Origin: Tiliqua scincoides
Lineage: Eukaryota; Chordata; Lepidosauria; Squamata; Scincidae
Reading direction: 5' to 3'
DNA length: 64,000 bases
Assembly (NCBI RefSeq): GCF_035046505.1
Contig: NC_089822.1
Span: forward strand, 105,470,659 to 105,534,658
How positions within the stretch are numbered: the first letter of the stretch is position 1; each line of letters opens with the position of its first letter. A program made the position numbers and the translations under genes. This document shows, one piece after another, positions 43,886 to 56,800 of this stretch. A model generated the notes under the pieces. That model ran no database searches. It had not been told where the DNA came from and worked only from the letters and a program-made list of their open reading frames with translations.

Positions 43886-44564
43886 TTAATGAATTAAATA
43901 CCCTACTTCAAAGTTAAGGGCTTGTGGTTCTGGTGCTTTTCACTTGTTCTCACTTATTTAGGCTGAGTATCACCCCACCTCAATTGGGCAAATTCCAAAG
44001 TGTGTAAAGCTGCACTTATCCACACTTACCTGAGAGCAGGAGCCACTGAACTCAGTGGCAGTTGTATCTGAGTAAATGTGCATAACATTGGTCTTTGTTT
44101 TAATATTAATGTTATTGTGATGCATATGGGGTCCCCGGATTGAGTTTTGGGTGCGATGTTCAACAAATCTAGCTAGTGCTCAGTGAATTGATGCAGAACA
44201 AATTGTTCAGCACATGACGAAGTGAGAGTGAGCACATATCAAGCGAGGGAAAGAAGTGCCATAGCATATGTGCGATCATCCCATATCTCTCTCAGATTCA
44301 GGTTTTCCATAGCAGCTGAAATGGACACTTAGCATCTTTCTATCTGCTAGTGGTGTGGAATATACTTCTGGAAAACCATTTCATCTTTTCTGCTCAAAGC
44401 AAGTCTTTCTGATATTAAATGAGGTCCTTAAAGTCAAATGCTTTGGGTGCCCTTTGGGGCAGAAAAGCGGAAGAATGTGTTCTTTGGTTGGCTCCCTAAG
44501 CCTTGATTTATGAGAAGTGTCTGTTTACGTATTCAGTTAATGAAATGTGTATACTGATGAAGTG

Positions 44565-44905
44565 TATAGGTGCAGGGCCTTTTCTGTTGTGGCACCACTT
44601 TTCTGGAATCAGTTACAAAATATTTGAGAACTGCCCCTTATATATATGATTTCCAGAGAGTTCTGAAAACTTACTTATTTCACTTGGCTTCTGAGGAGGA
44701 ACCTCCTAGGGACCCTGTTTACCATTGGTTGCTGCTTTTATGCCATTGTTCCTCTTGCTGTTGCTGTTTTTATATTTTTATCCGTATTGTTTAACTTGGT
44801 AATTTTAAATTACTTTTAATGATTTTTATTCATAATGTTATGATTTTAGTTTTATTTCTAATTGTGCACTGCCTTGAACATAGAAGAGGGAAGCATACAA
44901 TAAGA
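44565..44905 (+). mobile_element. L2-type LINE, 3' end
   Basis: GCAGGGCCTTTTCTGTTGTG corresponds to the end of ORF2, then a T-rich 3' UTR and CACTGCCTTGAACATAG. More diverged than the copy at 20.6 kb. Confidence 0.65.
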
Positions 44906-45101
44906 ATAATTTTGAAACATAAAAATCATAAATAATAAACAGTAGCGAAAACTCACTATACTAATACTAGTAATAGAGAATCAACATAACATCACACCAT
45001 TTAGTAGCAGGTCACCAAAGGTGACCATAGAGAATACCCTCTTGTGAGTTCCACTTCTTGAGGTGCTGTTAATTATGACTTGCAAGAGGAGCCCCTTAAA
45101 A

Positions 45102-45479
45102 CTCCTCTTGCCAGACTGTGGTTACCAGACTGTGTCGGAACTCACTGGTGGGTCGTGACTTGATACTTTGTGGGTCACCAAAGATCGGATAACTAATTGC
45201 TTTTAGCCTTTGCCTTTGAATTACCTGAGGCTATTCAAAAATTAGTTACTGTAGCAGTTAATTACCCTGCAAAGGGCTCAGTTCCTGCAGTTTGCAAGCA
45301 TGTGTAAATATAGGGAGAAAAATGTTTGACGGTATTTTTTTCTGGTTATTATTACTTATAAATAAATAAATATTTCTTTCTAGATCTCCTTTTTTAAAAG
45401 TCTGGTAAACCTAGGTGGGTTCCAATAGAGTGTTGATTTAAAAAGTGGGTCCCGGCACTAAACAGTTCGGGAACCACTG
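45102..45479. mobile_element. hAT-type short DNA element, perfect 8-bp duplication
   Basis: 378 bp between CCTTAAAA (45094-45101) and CCTTAAAA (45480-45487). The right end GTTCGGGAACCACTG is hAT-like; the left end is decayed. Confidence 0.75.
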
Positions 45480-45829
45480 CCTTAAAATATCTTGTCAGGC
45501 AGGCAGGCTAATATTGGCTAATGTGTAGAGCATTATAGCACAGTTGGTGCTAAAACGTTTGGGTTTGTTTAAAGATGTGACTAAAAAGTTGACAATACTG
45601 AATAGCAGCAAGCATAAATTATATCCAATGTTAGCCATACTAGTTCCACACATATTGAGCAGACTCACAGTAGGAAATTCAAAGAAGTTCCAAGCCTCCT
45701 CCTTGGGAAACTAGCATTTTAGTCGTGTGAGGAAAAAGATGCTGAACATGAATTTGAATAAGACTTTTGTGTGGACTTTTCCAGTAATTGCTGGAAAATT
45801 GGAAAATATTAGAAGCAGTATCCAATGCT

Positions 45830-46640
45830 CAGCTGAATTGGGCCTCATCCAAAAATGCGATACCATCTATTGATCTCTTGTTCATGTTTTTTTGAAGTAG
45901 AACCCATCTCTGGAATCGTACTTTATATAATTTACTCTGTTCTAAACATGGTAACTTCTCAGTACCTAATTGTTGCTGCCACAGTTGCAATACAGTTGTC
46001 AGTGCAATTCCAGTCAAAACAGGCTATGATCCAAAACAGATTCTCCTACTGACCAACATGTGATATCCATTCTTTCACTGCAGCCAAACAGTGGTTCAGA
46101 ACATCCACAGTGTTCTTGGCATCAGTTGGAAAGGAGAGGGAGAAAGCTGGGTGGCAGCAGTCTAGTTATACTGTACTTCAAATCTTCTTTAGCGTTCATG
46201 TGGTGGCAGGATTTGCTATTCTGGATTGGAGTCGCCATTATACTACTAGATGGGTGGACCAAAGACTTTAAAAATGAAGGTCTTACAGCAGCTTCCTTTA
46301 ATGCAGCTAACATTTCACCTTCCTTCAAAGAGGCATTCAGAACCTCTTCCACTCAGTCGGTCAGCTCTTGGCTGTGCAAGGGTCAAACAAGATTTTAATC
46401 CACCTCAGACTTCATGCAACTCGTCCACATCCTCAGACTGAACAAACTGGAATGTATCCAGTAGAGCAGGGCAGACAGGCATGCATCAAAGAATCATCAA
46501 GGGCTGACTGAAATGCAGAATTTGAGTCAGAACGGATGTGAGGGACTTTATCAGCAAAATATCTAACAAACTGGTCACAGTGAGGTTCCAGTGATTCCTT
46601 ACTAGTATCCTGAGCCTCAAGATATAATGGGTCCTTCATC
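45830..46640 (-). mobile_element. L2-type LINE, reverse-transcriptase remnant
   Basis: Minus-strand blocks such as QFVRYFADKVPHIRSD and NASLKEGEMLAALKEAAVRP match the upstream part of an L2 reverse transcriptase. Several frame breaks; inactive. Confidence 0.6.
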
Positions 46641-46786
46641 ACATGGAAAAATTCTGTTTATTGTATTGATGCGATGATGACTGCCACCATCGCTTCCACA
46701 CAGCTTTAATGAGACTCACTTAAATTGTCACATGTTTTCCTCCAACATGTCTCCCTAACTACTTCATTTCCCATAGCTCCCTAGAG

Positions 46787-47204
46787 CAGTGGTCTTCAAC
46801 CTTTTTTGTGCCACAACCCCAATAAATAAATAAAAGTATGAGACTGGGGACCCACCATCAATCCCACTCCCCTTCTAGGACCCTATCTACATACACCCGT
46901 TGCTTCCTACTTCCTTCTCTGTAATGCCTCCCCAATGTTGTTCTCTGTAACCAAATATTCTTATTAAAGAGAACAGAAAAAGTTACCATGAAGCCTGACA
47001 GTGGTGAAGCTATTTTAGCATAATCACTAAGACCCTGAGCAAAACTAGGACATAATCTCCTGGTACTTGAAGTGGTACATCACATGCCTTCCCTTACCCG
47101 GTGGTGCTGCAGTCCTGTGGTTTTCAACTGGTAAGTTGCTGTGACCCCAGAACTGAGGTTTCACAACCCCATTGAGGTCCTCGCCCCAAGGTTGAAGAAC
47201 ATTG
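46787..47204. mobile_element. hAT-type (Zaphod-like) short element, perfect 8-bp duplication
   Basis: 418 bp between CCCTAGAG (46779-46786) and CCCTAGAG (47205-47212). CAGTGGTCTTCAACCT at the left and AGGTTGAAGAACATTG at the right are inverted with two mismatches. Confidence 0.88.
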
Positions 47205-47430
47205 CCCTAGAGAATCTGAAAGCTTGGGCTGTGGGCACTAGGAGAAGGCACTTAGGAGTGATGGTGTTAGCTACCCAGGTTGTTTTCCCATTGCACAGTT
47301 CTACCAGTATTTCAACAGAACCTCCAACCAAGGTAACAGGAAATTACCAATTCCTGTGGTGATTTGGAGTCACTGTGAACTGATTTGTTTTAATTTGTAC
47401 TACTTGTTCTAAATCTATTTTATATAGAAC

Positions 47431-47492
47431 AGTGTTTCTCAAACTGTGGATCGGGACCCACTAGGTGGGTCATGAGCCAATTTCAGGTGGAA
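47431..47492. mobile_element. Left-end fragment of hAT family A
   Basis: CAGTGTTTCTCAAACTGTGG, then GGGACCCACTAGGTGGGTC, then stops. No right end. Confidence 0.7.
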
Positions 47493-47844
47493 ATTTAGAA
47501 ATTTATTGTGTAACCATAGGTCATTACAATGTTTAAAAGCACCATGCTACAATAAATACAAATAAACAGAGACATTACAGCCTTCCAGACACATAAAGTA
47601 AAGCAAAAACTTCAGCCACAATCAGGATCTTACCAGCTAATAAAGAGGATAAGAAAGTTTAAGTTCAAGCCAACACAAAATTATCTCGGATTTTCTTTGC
47701 CACAAGAGCAAAGATAGCAACTTTGTGGGTGACATCAGGGTCAGAGTCTGCAAGAAGTCAACAGATCAAAGCTAATATAGATCTCTCTTGGAACTGAGAG
47801 ATAATATTAGATAAATTTTTTGATCTGGGTAGCTCGTATAAAGG

Positions 47845-47945
47845 ATTTTTTTTTCTGTCTTAACTTTCCCAACACTCAATTTTAGTAGATGGCGCCTGGT
47901 TCTGGTGTTATGTGAGAGAGGGAAAAGAGCGTCTATCCACTCTGT
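47845..47945 (-). mobile_element. CR1 LINE fragment
   Basis: About 100 bp matching the reverse-transcriptase end of the CR1 at 17.8 kb (CTTTCCCAACACTCAATTTT, CTGGTTCTGGTGTTATGTG). Confidence 0.8.
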
Positions 47946-47949
47946 CCAC

Positions 47950-49760
47950 TCAGTTTGTATGACCACCAGTGTTCCCAGGACTGGAAGAAGGGCCAGAAGT
48001 GGGAGTAGCACAAAATATACCCCAGATATTCAATCTGATTTGATCAGCTGATCCTGTTGGCTATTGGCTGATCTGTTGGATGTGGAAGAGACACAGATAA
48101 GTAACACAATTGTAGAAAGATGTCCTCTCCTGTTTCACAGAAATGGACTATCCTTGATTTTCAGAGAAGCCGTGACAGATGCAGGAAAATGGCCTCTCTG
48201 ATTTGGGGAGAAGGGTCATATCTCTTCCCAGTAATAGGAAGTATGCTTTGCATGTAGAAGGTCTCGGGTTCAGTTTCCAGATAGGGCTGAGAAAGATTTC
48301 TCTCTGAAACCCCAGAAAGCAGATGGACCATTGGTCTGACTGATTGTGTTCCTGTGTAATGGTCAGATGCTCACTGTGATCAGTTTGCAAGGCACATTGA
48401 AGGCAAAATCATTCCAGTTTGGATGCCATAGCTAGTTCAGAATTCTTTGTAGAAATCTTTGTAGTAAGTCTTGGATGGAGACTTCTGAATTTGTGCAACC
48501 TGATAATGTGGACACAATTCTTGGAGAACTGAGATCTACCATTCTTGTTTCATGTCCTTCTTGTCTTATTAAATATATCAGGCTGGGAATTTGAATCTGA
48601 GACTATAAAGGCTTCATGTGTGCCATGTCTGGAGAGTACTCCAGTGTTTTTCAGGATTAAGAACCACGCAAAGCTTGAGCCTTTGAGCTGTCCCCTGTGG
48701 AATTTCTAGGATACCCTCTGGCACTTGAAATGAATTCAGCTATAGTGCAAGCCCTGCTTGGTACTCCTTGGATGTGGAAAACTCCAGTGGCTTCTGACAT
48801 TTGAAACTATTCCTGCCACTTCACTGAACATTTCTCAAGATAGCCTCCCCTCTGATCAACCTCCTGAAGATCCACCTGTCATTTTAGTGGAACCTCCAGG
48901 TGCAACACATGTTTGACCATCTGAAATAGGGTTCTCTGCAGTTTCTATATTACAGCACTCAGATTCATGCCACTAGTTTGTGCTGGAAACTAATACCTCA
49001 AACAATATTGTGTGATATGGTCTCAGAGAGCTGCGCCTGCAGATGCCATTCACTAATGTCCATGTTCTCCTGAAGATTGACCTAGTCAGAACAGAACTAC
49101 ATGGTGTTTGATAAAAAAAAAACAACTGCTGGCCATAAAAATCATATTGAAGACCTGATGTCACCACTTAACAGGCAGCCCAGCACCCAATTCTGGTATT
49201 GAAGGACTACCAGAACCTGAAAAACCTGCAGATGGTGTTGAAGCGGACCCAGTATCAGATATGTTGGTACCCTAAATGGAAGAGTTGATGCCTTTTTCTG
49301 CAATCGAGAAGGAACTGCCCGACCCTTACCCCAGGGTTCTGAACCTGAGCTCTTTGCAGCAACTGCACAAGACCACGATCTCCAAACAGTCTGTTAGAAC
49401 CCAGCAGTGAAGATATTCTTGGGCTAGGATGAGGCTTCAAGAACCACAGAAAAACTTAATGCAGCCCAGTGGAAAAAGTTTTGTTTCTCTCAAGGGGTCT
49501 TTCGTAGTGTGTGCAAGTGTACATCCCCACAGACGCTGCCCAGAAACAAGTGTTGTGCTGTTTTTCTCATTCCACAGGGCACTTCTGCTAGTCCTATTGT
49601 ATACTGTTATATAAAATTATATTTCTATCTCTACTACTACTACTACCCCAGAAAGCTAGAAATCTTACTTCTTCTGCTCCCCTCCCAGAAGTCCTCATTC
49701 TTCATTATCCTTTTCCATTATCTTTTCCATTATCCTCATAATTATCAGTATTTTCATGAA
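47950..49760. other. KPNA1 intron 1, unassigned stretch
   Basis: No confident element. It may include older parts of the fossil that follows, but nothing here can be tied to it. Confidence 0.3.
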
Positions 49761-50396
49761 GTGACCATTTCATCACTTACAAGATGTCATGAACAGCCAC
49801 TTTTTTTTTCTGCAAAAGACATTCTAGTTGCACAGTTTTTCTGTACACATCATCATGGACTGGGGACCCAAGCACATCTCCAACTTTGGGCATGTGTTCT
49901 TTCATCTTTGGGATGGTTGGATGCATTTGTTTTCAGCTGACTATCCACAAAAAGACTGGTAGATAGTCCACCTACCAGCAGGTCAACTGGGCAGATTTGT
50001 CCTTCACAGCAGAGTTTGCATATAATAGTGCATTGTACTCTTCAATCTCTCATGCACACTCCTTCACTAACTATAGGTTTAATCCATGCTATTTCCCTGA
50101 CATATCATCCCCGTACAGGGTTTCTGCCACTGAGGCATTCATTTCTAAGCTGCAGGGAGACTTTCAGTGGCTATTCAACCAGACTTACAAAGCGCTTACA
50201 AAGGCTGTAGTAATCATGGAGGTTGTTCCTTGTAGGTTGAAGGTTTATTTATACTTAATATATCACTTTTAAACTAAAAGTTCTCCGAGCAGTTTATATA
50301 AAGAGGAAGTAAGATGGTTCACTGTCCTGAAGGGATTCAAAATCTTACAAGAGTCATAGGGTGAGAACAGAGCAATGCTCTTTAACCAGTGTTACT

Positions 50397-50437
50397 AGTC
50401 CTACTAGTAGTAGTAGCAGCAGCAGCAACAACAACTA
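50397..50437 (+). repeat. TAG/CAG/CAA trinucleotide tract
   Basis: Short compound run (AGT)n(AGC)n(AAC)n within the sequence that splits the gypsy fossil. Confidence 0.85.
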
Positions 50438-50758
50438 CATGACCTGACTCTGCTGAAAATAGTGTACCTGAGGACAAGAAGTGGCTGTTCTTCAAAAGGA
50501 GCACAGTTTGGGAAAAGGAGGGATCAGCAGCAACTGAAGAAGCTTCTGTCTGCTGTAGGAACAATTGTGGGGCAGGCCACCCATTCCTATGTACACTGCA
50601 ATCTCTGAATGCAGTTGGGTCCTTGCAAAAGTAGTGTCTGTGAAAGGTAGTGCTTGGAAAAATGGTACTAGTGCAAAGAAAGAAAGAGAGAAAGGGGAGA
50701 GAAATGGTAACAAGGGTATATACAGAAGAATGTGTGGTTATTTCAAGCTCATGTGCTT

Positions 50759-50836
50759 GACCCGTTTTGCCTGGCCCACAGGTGTATGCATTTGGTCCCT
50801 GTTGCATATATGCAACATTGGGCAAAAATGGCTTAA
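50759..50836. repeat. TGCCCA palindromic repeat, copy 3
   Basis: CCGTTTTGCCTGGCCCACAG to TTGGGCAAAAATGGCTTAAG, with GTTGCATATATGCAAC at the centre. Confidence 0.65.
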
Positions 50837-51199
50837 GCTTTGTTAGAGTATGATGCGAGGACTTTATGGATAGTCATTGTTGGAGGTGTTTTAATTGAGT
50901 TTCCCTTCTCCCTCATCAGCGTTGGTGGTTCTGGGTATTCTTGCCACACAGATACCTCTTGGCTGTTCATCCATTACCTTCACACAAGCCCTTTAAAAAC
51001 ACTGGGCTACAAGTACCTGAATCCTTTCACTGTCACCCATGTCATGAACCGTGCTGCCTACAATTATGATTACCTCCTACCATATTGCTCTACACTTCAA
51101 ATCCCTGGCAGACCTATCCCATTAGTTGCATACAAACATTAAATAGCATGCAGGGCAATATGGCATCCTGCATGACCCCATACGTCAGTGACCAAGGGG

Positions 51200-51560
51200 T
51201 AAAGCAGTATTCCCCCAGCACTACCTTCTGTACCCTACCTGACAAGTAGGAGTGGGGGTACCATAAAAGAGTACCCCACTAACCGCATTTCTGCATGATC
51301 CAGAAGGATACCATGGTTGATGGTTTGGAAAGTCATCAGAACCTACAGGGTTCTGCCAAGTTCCTCTTGCCAAATTCCTCTTGCCAAGTTCACGGTATAG
51401 ATTGTCAGCCTGAGCTGCCAAAGCTATTTCAATTCCATAACCCAGCCTGAGCCCAGACTGGAAAGATCTGAGATATTCAGTACCATTCAGGAAAGCCTAG
51501 AGTCTCCACTCTATGCTTGATCACCTTATCCATGAATGGCAGATTTGACACTGACTGATC
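51200..51560 (-). mobile_element. L2-type LINE, reverse-transcriptase remnant
   Basis: Minus-strand blocks ADNLYRELGK and FQTINHGILLDH match the L2 reverse-transcriptase region around the first catalytic aspartate. Frame broken. Confidence 0.65.
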
Positions 51561-53678
51561 TTTATCATGTGTGATAGGGCCCAAGGAGGGTCCTGTCTCA
51601 CAAAAACCTGTTAAGTACTGATGAAAACTCATTCTCCCTTGAGGCATTTGCTACCTCTGCCACCCAAATGGCTAGTGTCTTTCTCTGCCTGTCTTAAGTA
51701 GCCAGAAATGTCAAAGGTCTCTAGCAGATACTGTACCGACAACTGCTGTAAGTGTGTGCAGGGGAGCAGGGAAGGCGGCAGGGGAAAGGCAGCGATGTGA
51801 TCCCCAGGATCACGTCACTAAGGGGGACGCAGGGACTGGCATGTACTTACCAGTCCCTGTAGCAGCCTCCCATGAGTGCGGGGAGCCCTGCACAACTCTC
51901 TGCAGTGCTCCCCAACCTTCAGAAAAGGAAAGTTGAGTGATAGCGCCCCACCTCTGGTTTGTGATCGGAAACCAGAAGTAGGGCACGATCGCTCCACTTT
52001 CAATTTCTAAAGCTCAGACCAGCTTCAAAGATGACCAGCACATAGACTCAACCAAATCATGCTAGAACCCTGTAGCAGCATAGACAATCTCAAATGGGGC
52101 AGCAATGTGAAACTATTCAATCAAGGAAATGCAAATAAAATAGCCTAGCAGCAGTAAAATATAACCAAAGGAGTAAGCATTGAAAGTAAAGGCATATGTA
52201 AAGTGAATGAATTATATGAACATATATGAAACTATACCTAACTGGACTACTGGACCGTTTTATTCTGGTGTTGTCTACCCTGATTGGCAATGGCTCTTGG
52301 TGTCTCAGGCAGGGGTCTTTCGAATCACCTGCTCCTTAATCCCATTTTGACTGTGGATGCTAGTGATTGAATTTGGGATCAACTGTGGGAAAGAACTGAT
52401 GTAGACTCATTTTGTCCCTACTAAATGGTCTTCCCTTACTAATCGGGGAATCAAGCCCTTTCTAGGAAAAGGTGTGGCCATTTCAGTTTCTTGCATAAAA
52501 CATGAGTACAAACTTGGTATCTTTTTGCAAGAACTCTTGTAAAGTAAAATAAAGTAACTTCATGCAGAAAAGAATCTGAGAAACATCGCCTGTAAAGTAC
52601 CAAAACAAAGGAATTTGTGAACAGATGCTTTTCTTCATTGGTTAGTTTGGATATAATTGACAACAGAACTCAGCATGTACACTTCTGGAATCCTTTGTTA
52701 AAAGCCTATTAAAAATCTAAAATGCAGTAATGATATGACTACTAGGCCTCTGCCAACCTGGATAGCTCCAAAGCAGAAATACAAATATCTATCCTGAATG
52801 TTCTGTTGAAAATCTAAAACCTTCCAGGTTGGGTGAAAAAGTGACCTGCCACCCCTTCTTCTGTGGACCAGTCAATCCCTCGCAAGTCATAGGAGTTGCT
52901 TTCAAAATACCAATCAGGAACATTCCTTCAAAGAGAACATTCCCATCTACCACATTAACTCAATATTTGCAAGAAGAATATTTTCATCTCTTTGGGGTGA
53001 GTCTTGGCAAGACTGGCAAGAAACTTAAAGCATGTGTGCTTTAAGAATGCTTAAACAATCAACTGGGGAGATAGTTGTGCTGTCAGAGCATGACATAAAC
53101 ATGAAAAAATTACACATAAGCAATGCCCATAACAAGTAGAATGAATTAATTATGAAACTTCATGTTCTCATCTTCTAGCTGTTGGTGATTTAAGAAGAGG
53201 GTCTGAAGAAATGGTCTTGGCGCTTTCCCTCTTCATATCCCCACCTTGTCCCAGCTCATGTTTGCTTTTAGATATGTGTGATATTCAAACTGAAAAAAGC
53301 CAAAGAATTCATGTAGAAGACTTCTTGTAGGATCTCATTTCAGGTCATCTTAAGCTTCCATAATTTTGGATTGACAAATCTGCAGCAAAGTTAGTTTCCA
53401 GACATTAAATCAGATGCTTCTTTTGATTTTATATCTTTGTGCAGTGTGCTTAACGTTGCACTTTAAGGTTGGTTCTACATCAGAATTATTTTTTATCTGT
53501 TGTGTCTGATAGCCAAATGAGCTTGCTTGAGCAGGATTCTTAACCCACTTTATATTTGGTGTTATACTTTGTAATTAGGGCATTTAGCATTGTTCTAATA
53601 GTAATAAAGAATGTAAATTACATGTCACTGTCCAGGAAACTTCTTTTGATCCTTTCTTTCTAATGACATTGTTTTTAG
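51561..53678. other. KPNA1 intron 1, 3' part; nothing recognised
   Basis: A GC-richer patch at 51750-52010 looks repeat-derived but is unassigned. The last 1.5 kb before the first coding exon is plain AT-rich intron. Confidence 0.35.
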
Positions 53679-53812
53679 AAACCATGACGACTTCAGGAAA
53701 AGAGAACTTTCGCCTGAAGAGTTACAAAAACAAGTCGCTGAATCCCGACGAAATGCGTCGCCGGCGTGAGGAAGAGGGCCTTCAGCTACGGAAGCAGAAA
53801 CGAGAAGAACAG
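53679..53812 (+). CDS. KPNA1: KPNA1 first coding exon (IBB domain)
   Basis: Acceptor GTTTTTAG, five bases of 5' UTR, then ATG in the context AAACCATGA at 53684. 43 codons end in phase 0 at GTATGC. It encodes the basic IBB core including [19 protein letters not shown], which wraps into importin beta. Confidence 0.95.
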
Positions 53813-56800
53813 GTATGCTAGAACCTTTCTAATGGTGGAATTGGTTAGTGGTTGCTGTCATGGCTGTCTCTGTACACCAGTAGAGTGGGGAATCCTGAAT
53901 TTGAATGTAGGATCTCTTGGTTTGGGTGTTACCTTCTGGGGTGGAGTTGGAAAAATCGAAAGCCTTCTCTCAATCTGGCTTCATGGCAGGGACAGAGTGT
54001 GAGTGGTGGTGCTAGTGAATGCAGTGTCTGACCAGTTCCTTTGTTTGGTATTTCAAGAACTTTTCATTGGATGCAGGTTATTTAGATATGCAGGTGGTGA
54101 CATCTCCAAAGTGTGTTTGCTATTCACTGCAAATCTGTTAGTATAAAATGTATTATTGCTACTGAATATGGGGTGAGGCTGCCAGTCTTGTATGTATGTT
54201 TTAAGTACCACAGGATAGGTGTAGTGTCTTGTCTTGTGTTTGTACAATCAGATGAAGTTCAAAGTTGATCCCAAAGATCTAGCCATTGCTGCTATTCCAC
54301 TTCAACCTCAGTCAGAAGCTAATGCTGTCAGTGCACTTATTCTCATTGAAGGTATGCAGTCTCATTCTTTTGTCATGGGATTCTTGTTCCTGGTTTCAGA
54401 GAAAACAGGATAGAGTGGGACTTCTGTTGGTATATCAGCATCTCTGCTGCACAAAAGACTCCCTGTCTGAGCTGGTCTTGGAAATTGTCACCCAAACATT
54501 TTGTTCTGGATAATTGACTCTCATGCGAGTGATTGAGTCTTCAGGCCCACCCAGGACTACTTGAACTCAGTGACAAAAAAATAATTGACTCCTGGTAGGA
54601 CACAGTTTGTATTTAGGATGGGTCAGGAAACAGGAACATTTATTATGGTTAGGTGTTTTCCTTTTGAAGAGAGAGATCCTGTCATGATCACTGTGATGAA
54701 GAACTAATTGGGTTGTGTGTTTCTGGATGCCTGTGAGGCAAATTGAATGTATTGTGGATTTTGTCACTTGCCAGCAATGTCTATTACCCTGCACATGCCT
54801 GATCTTGTCTGATCTTGGAAGCTAAGCAGGGTCAGGCCTGGTTAGTACTTGGATGGGAGAACGCTTGGGAATACCAGGTGCTGTAGGCTTGTACCATAGT
54901 CTTTCGAGACTGAAGGTTGCCAACCGGTTGCATTCTAGGAACTGCAGTTCAATCTTGGTCTTTGAAATTCTGGGAGCCTGATCCTCTTGCTGCTTCAGTA
55001 TAGCCTGTTCTTTATAGTTTGAAAACTGCTTCCTTAACCTTTAAAACTCAGACCTTGCAGTTATCACAGTATAATGTAATCTTGAGGCTGAGCTACTATG
55101 ATCTGATCCATGTGCAGTTTCTGTGCATCAGTGGTTTTGAAACTTTCTACCATCAAGGAACCCTTTGTATGATAATTTTATCTATTGAAGGAAACCCTGA
55201 TCATGGCATAGGATTCTGGGGAGCATTCTAGGGAGCTTATGCAGTGCACGGCCAGGCCCGTTGGTCCTCACCATAGCCCTCCACAAACACCCTGCAACTT
55301 TCCCAGTAATCCCTTGCTTATTCCACATGAAGCTGGTAGACAACATTTCTAAGGCAAACTTGCTAACCATTACTGAGCGTTGTATTGAGGAATCCTCTCC
55401 TTGGTTAATATAACCAAGAATATTTCTTCCTTTGCTTCTCTACTAGTGTCACTGTTGAGAAGTGTTCAGTTCCATTTCTTTTTGCAGAAGTCCTATCTAG
55501 GCTGTAAAATAGCAAGACTTTCATCACACCTCAGTTTGTGTGCTCCCAAGTTTTTATTCTTTCTTCTTGCAGACATGATACACTTAGCTGTGTGATGCCA
55601 GTATTCTCCTGTGTGTCTGTAAGAATTAATATCCTGCTTTTTTCCCCACAGTAGGGGAACTCAAGGTGGCTTTAAAGATAAAAACACAATACAGAGTAAG
55701 AGTAAAACAATACTAAAACATTAAAACAATAAGAACAATAGACCCCAATAGATCAAATAAGACTATTAAAATTACATTTCTTTAAATCACCAGCTCATGA
55801 TGTCAACAGTCAAATGCCTTCTTAATTAAAAAGGTCCTGAGACCCTGCCAAAAGATCTCCAAGGAGAGAGCTGCTCTTAACTCCAGGGAGAGGGAATTCC
55901 ACAAGCAAGGTGCCACCACCAAGGAGGCCCTATTTCTCACCCCCATCCCCCTCACCTCTTTCAGTGGCGGCGCAGTTAGAAGGGCCCCCTCTGATGACCT
56001 GAGAGGATGGGTAGGATTATAAACTGATTATCTCACCTTGCCTCCAGAGGCTCTTCCCTGACCTTCATAAAAACGTCATTTCCGGTTTTACAGGAAAAAC
56101 AGAAGTGACATTTTTCCCACCTAAACAGCTATTCTGAGCCCCATAGAGGCCTTGGGCGGATGCTCGCAGCCTCTGCGGGGCTCAGAAGAGCCTCTGGAGG
56201 GCGGGGGCATCCACTGCATCTGCGGATTCAGGTATCTTTGTGGGATTCCGAATTGCCTTTATTCTTTAGATGCAGAAATACTGTTAGTTGTAACACTATG
56301 TGTGTGTCTGTGTCCAGTTGTTTAAACGCAGAAATGTTGCCACAGCTGATGAAGAAACGGAAGAGGAAGTTATGTCAGATGGCGGATTCCATGAAACCCA
56401 AATGAACAATATGGAAATGACTTCTGTAAGTGGTGCAGAGCTGTCAGTTCCTTTCAGGCTTTGTTTTTTCTATAGTGCCAACTGTAATGTCTAAGGATGC
56501 AACCTCAAACACACTTTCAGGAATCATAATTATTGGGCCATCTATGTATATGGCACTTTGTACAGATAAGTCTCTGTCCCAAAGGCTCACGATCTAGACA
56601 TAAGGGAGATAGCAGAAGAATGGGTGGGAAGTAAATGAAAGGAAAGATTAAGAAAGAATAGTAAGGGTTGTGTTGGGATATGAGAGTGGAGAATTTTTGT
56701 CAATGAGATACATAGGTATGGTGGTGAAGAAAGAAAGGTGATCAGAGGTTGCTACCTGGCAGATAAAGTCTCATCCCTGTTACCTGGCCACAAGGCAAGG

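Larger units (their letters stand above)
49765..51140 (+). mobile_element. Ty3/gypsy LTR-retrotransposon fossil, integrase end
   Basis: Decayed plus-strand remnant of the pol 3' region: the integrase core is recognisable at about 49770-50230 (for example AEFAYNSALYSS), and a stretch from the end of the same family's pol at about 50985-51110. Unrelated sequence of about 700 bp separates the two. No LTRs were found. Broken in several places; an old copy. Confidence 0.6.

Noticed and set aside
49250-49620. Weak resemblance to the recombinase region of a DIRS-like retroelement just upstream of the gypsy fossil
   Set aside because: Too short and decayed to tell from chance or from older parts of the neighbouring fossil.
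54779-54891. Functional 5S rRNA gene
   Set aside because: About ten bases are missing, several positions are changed and a SINE tail follows directly.
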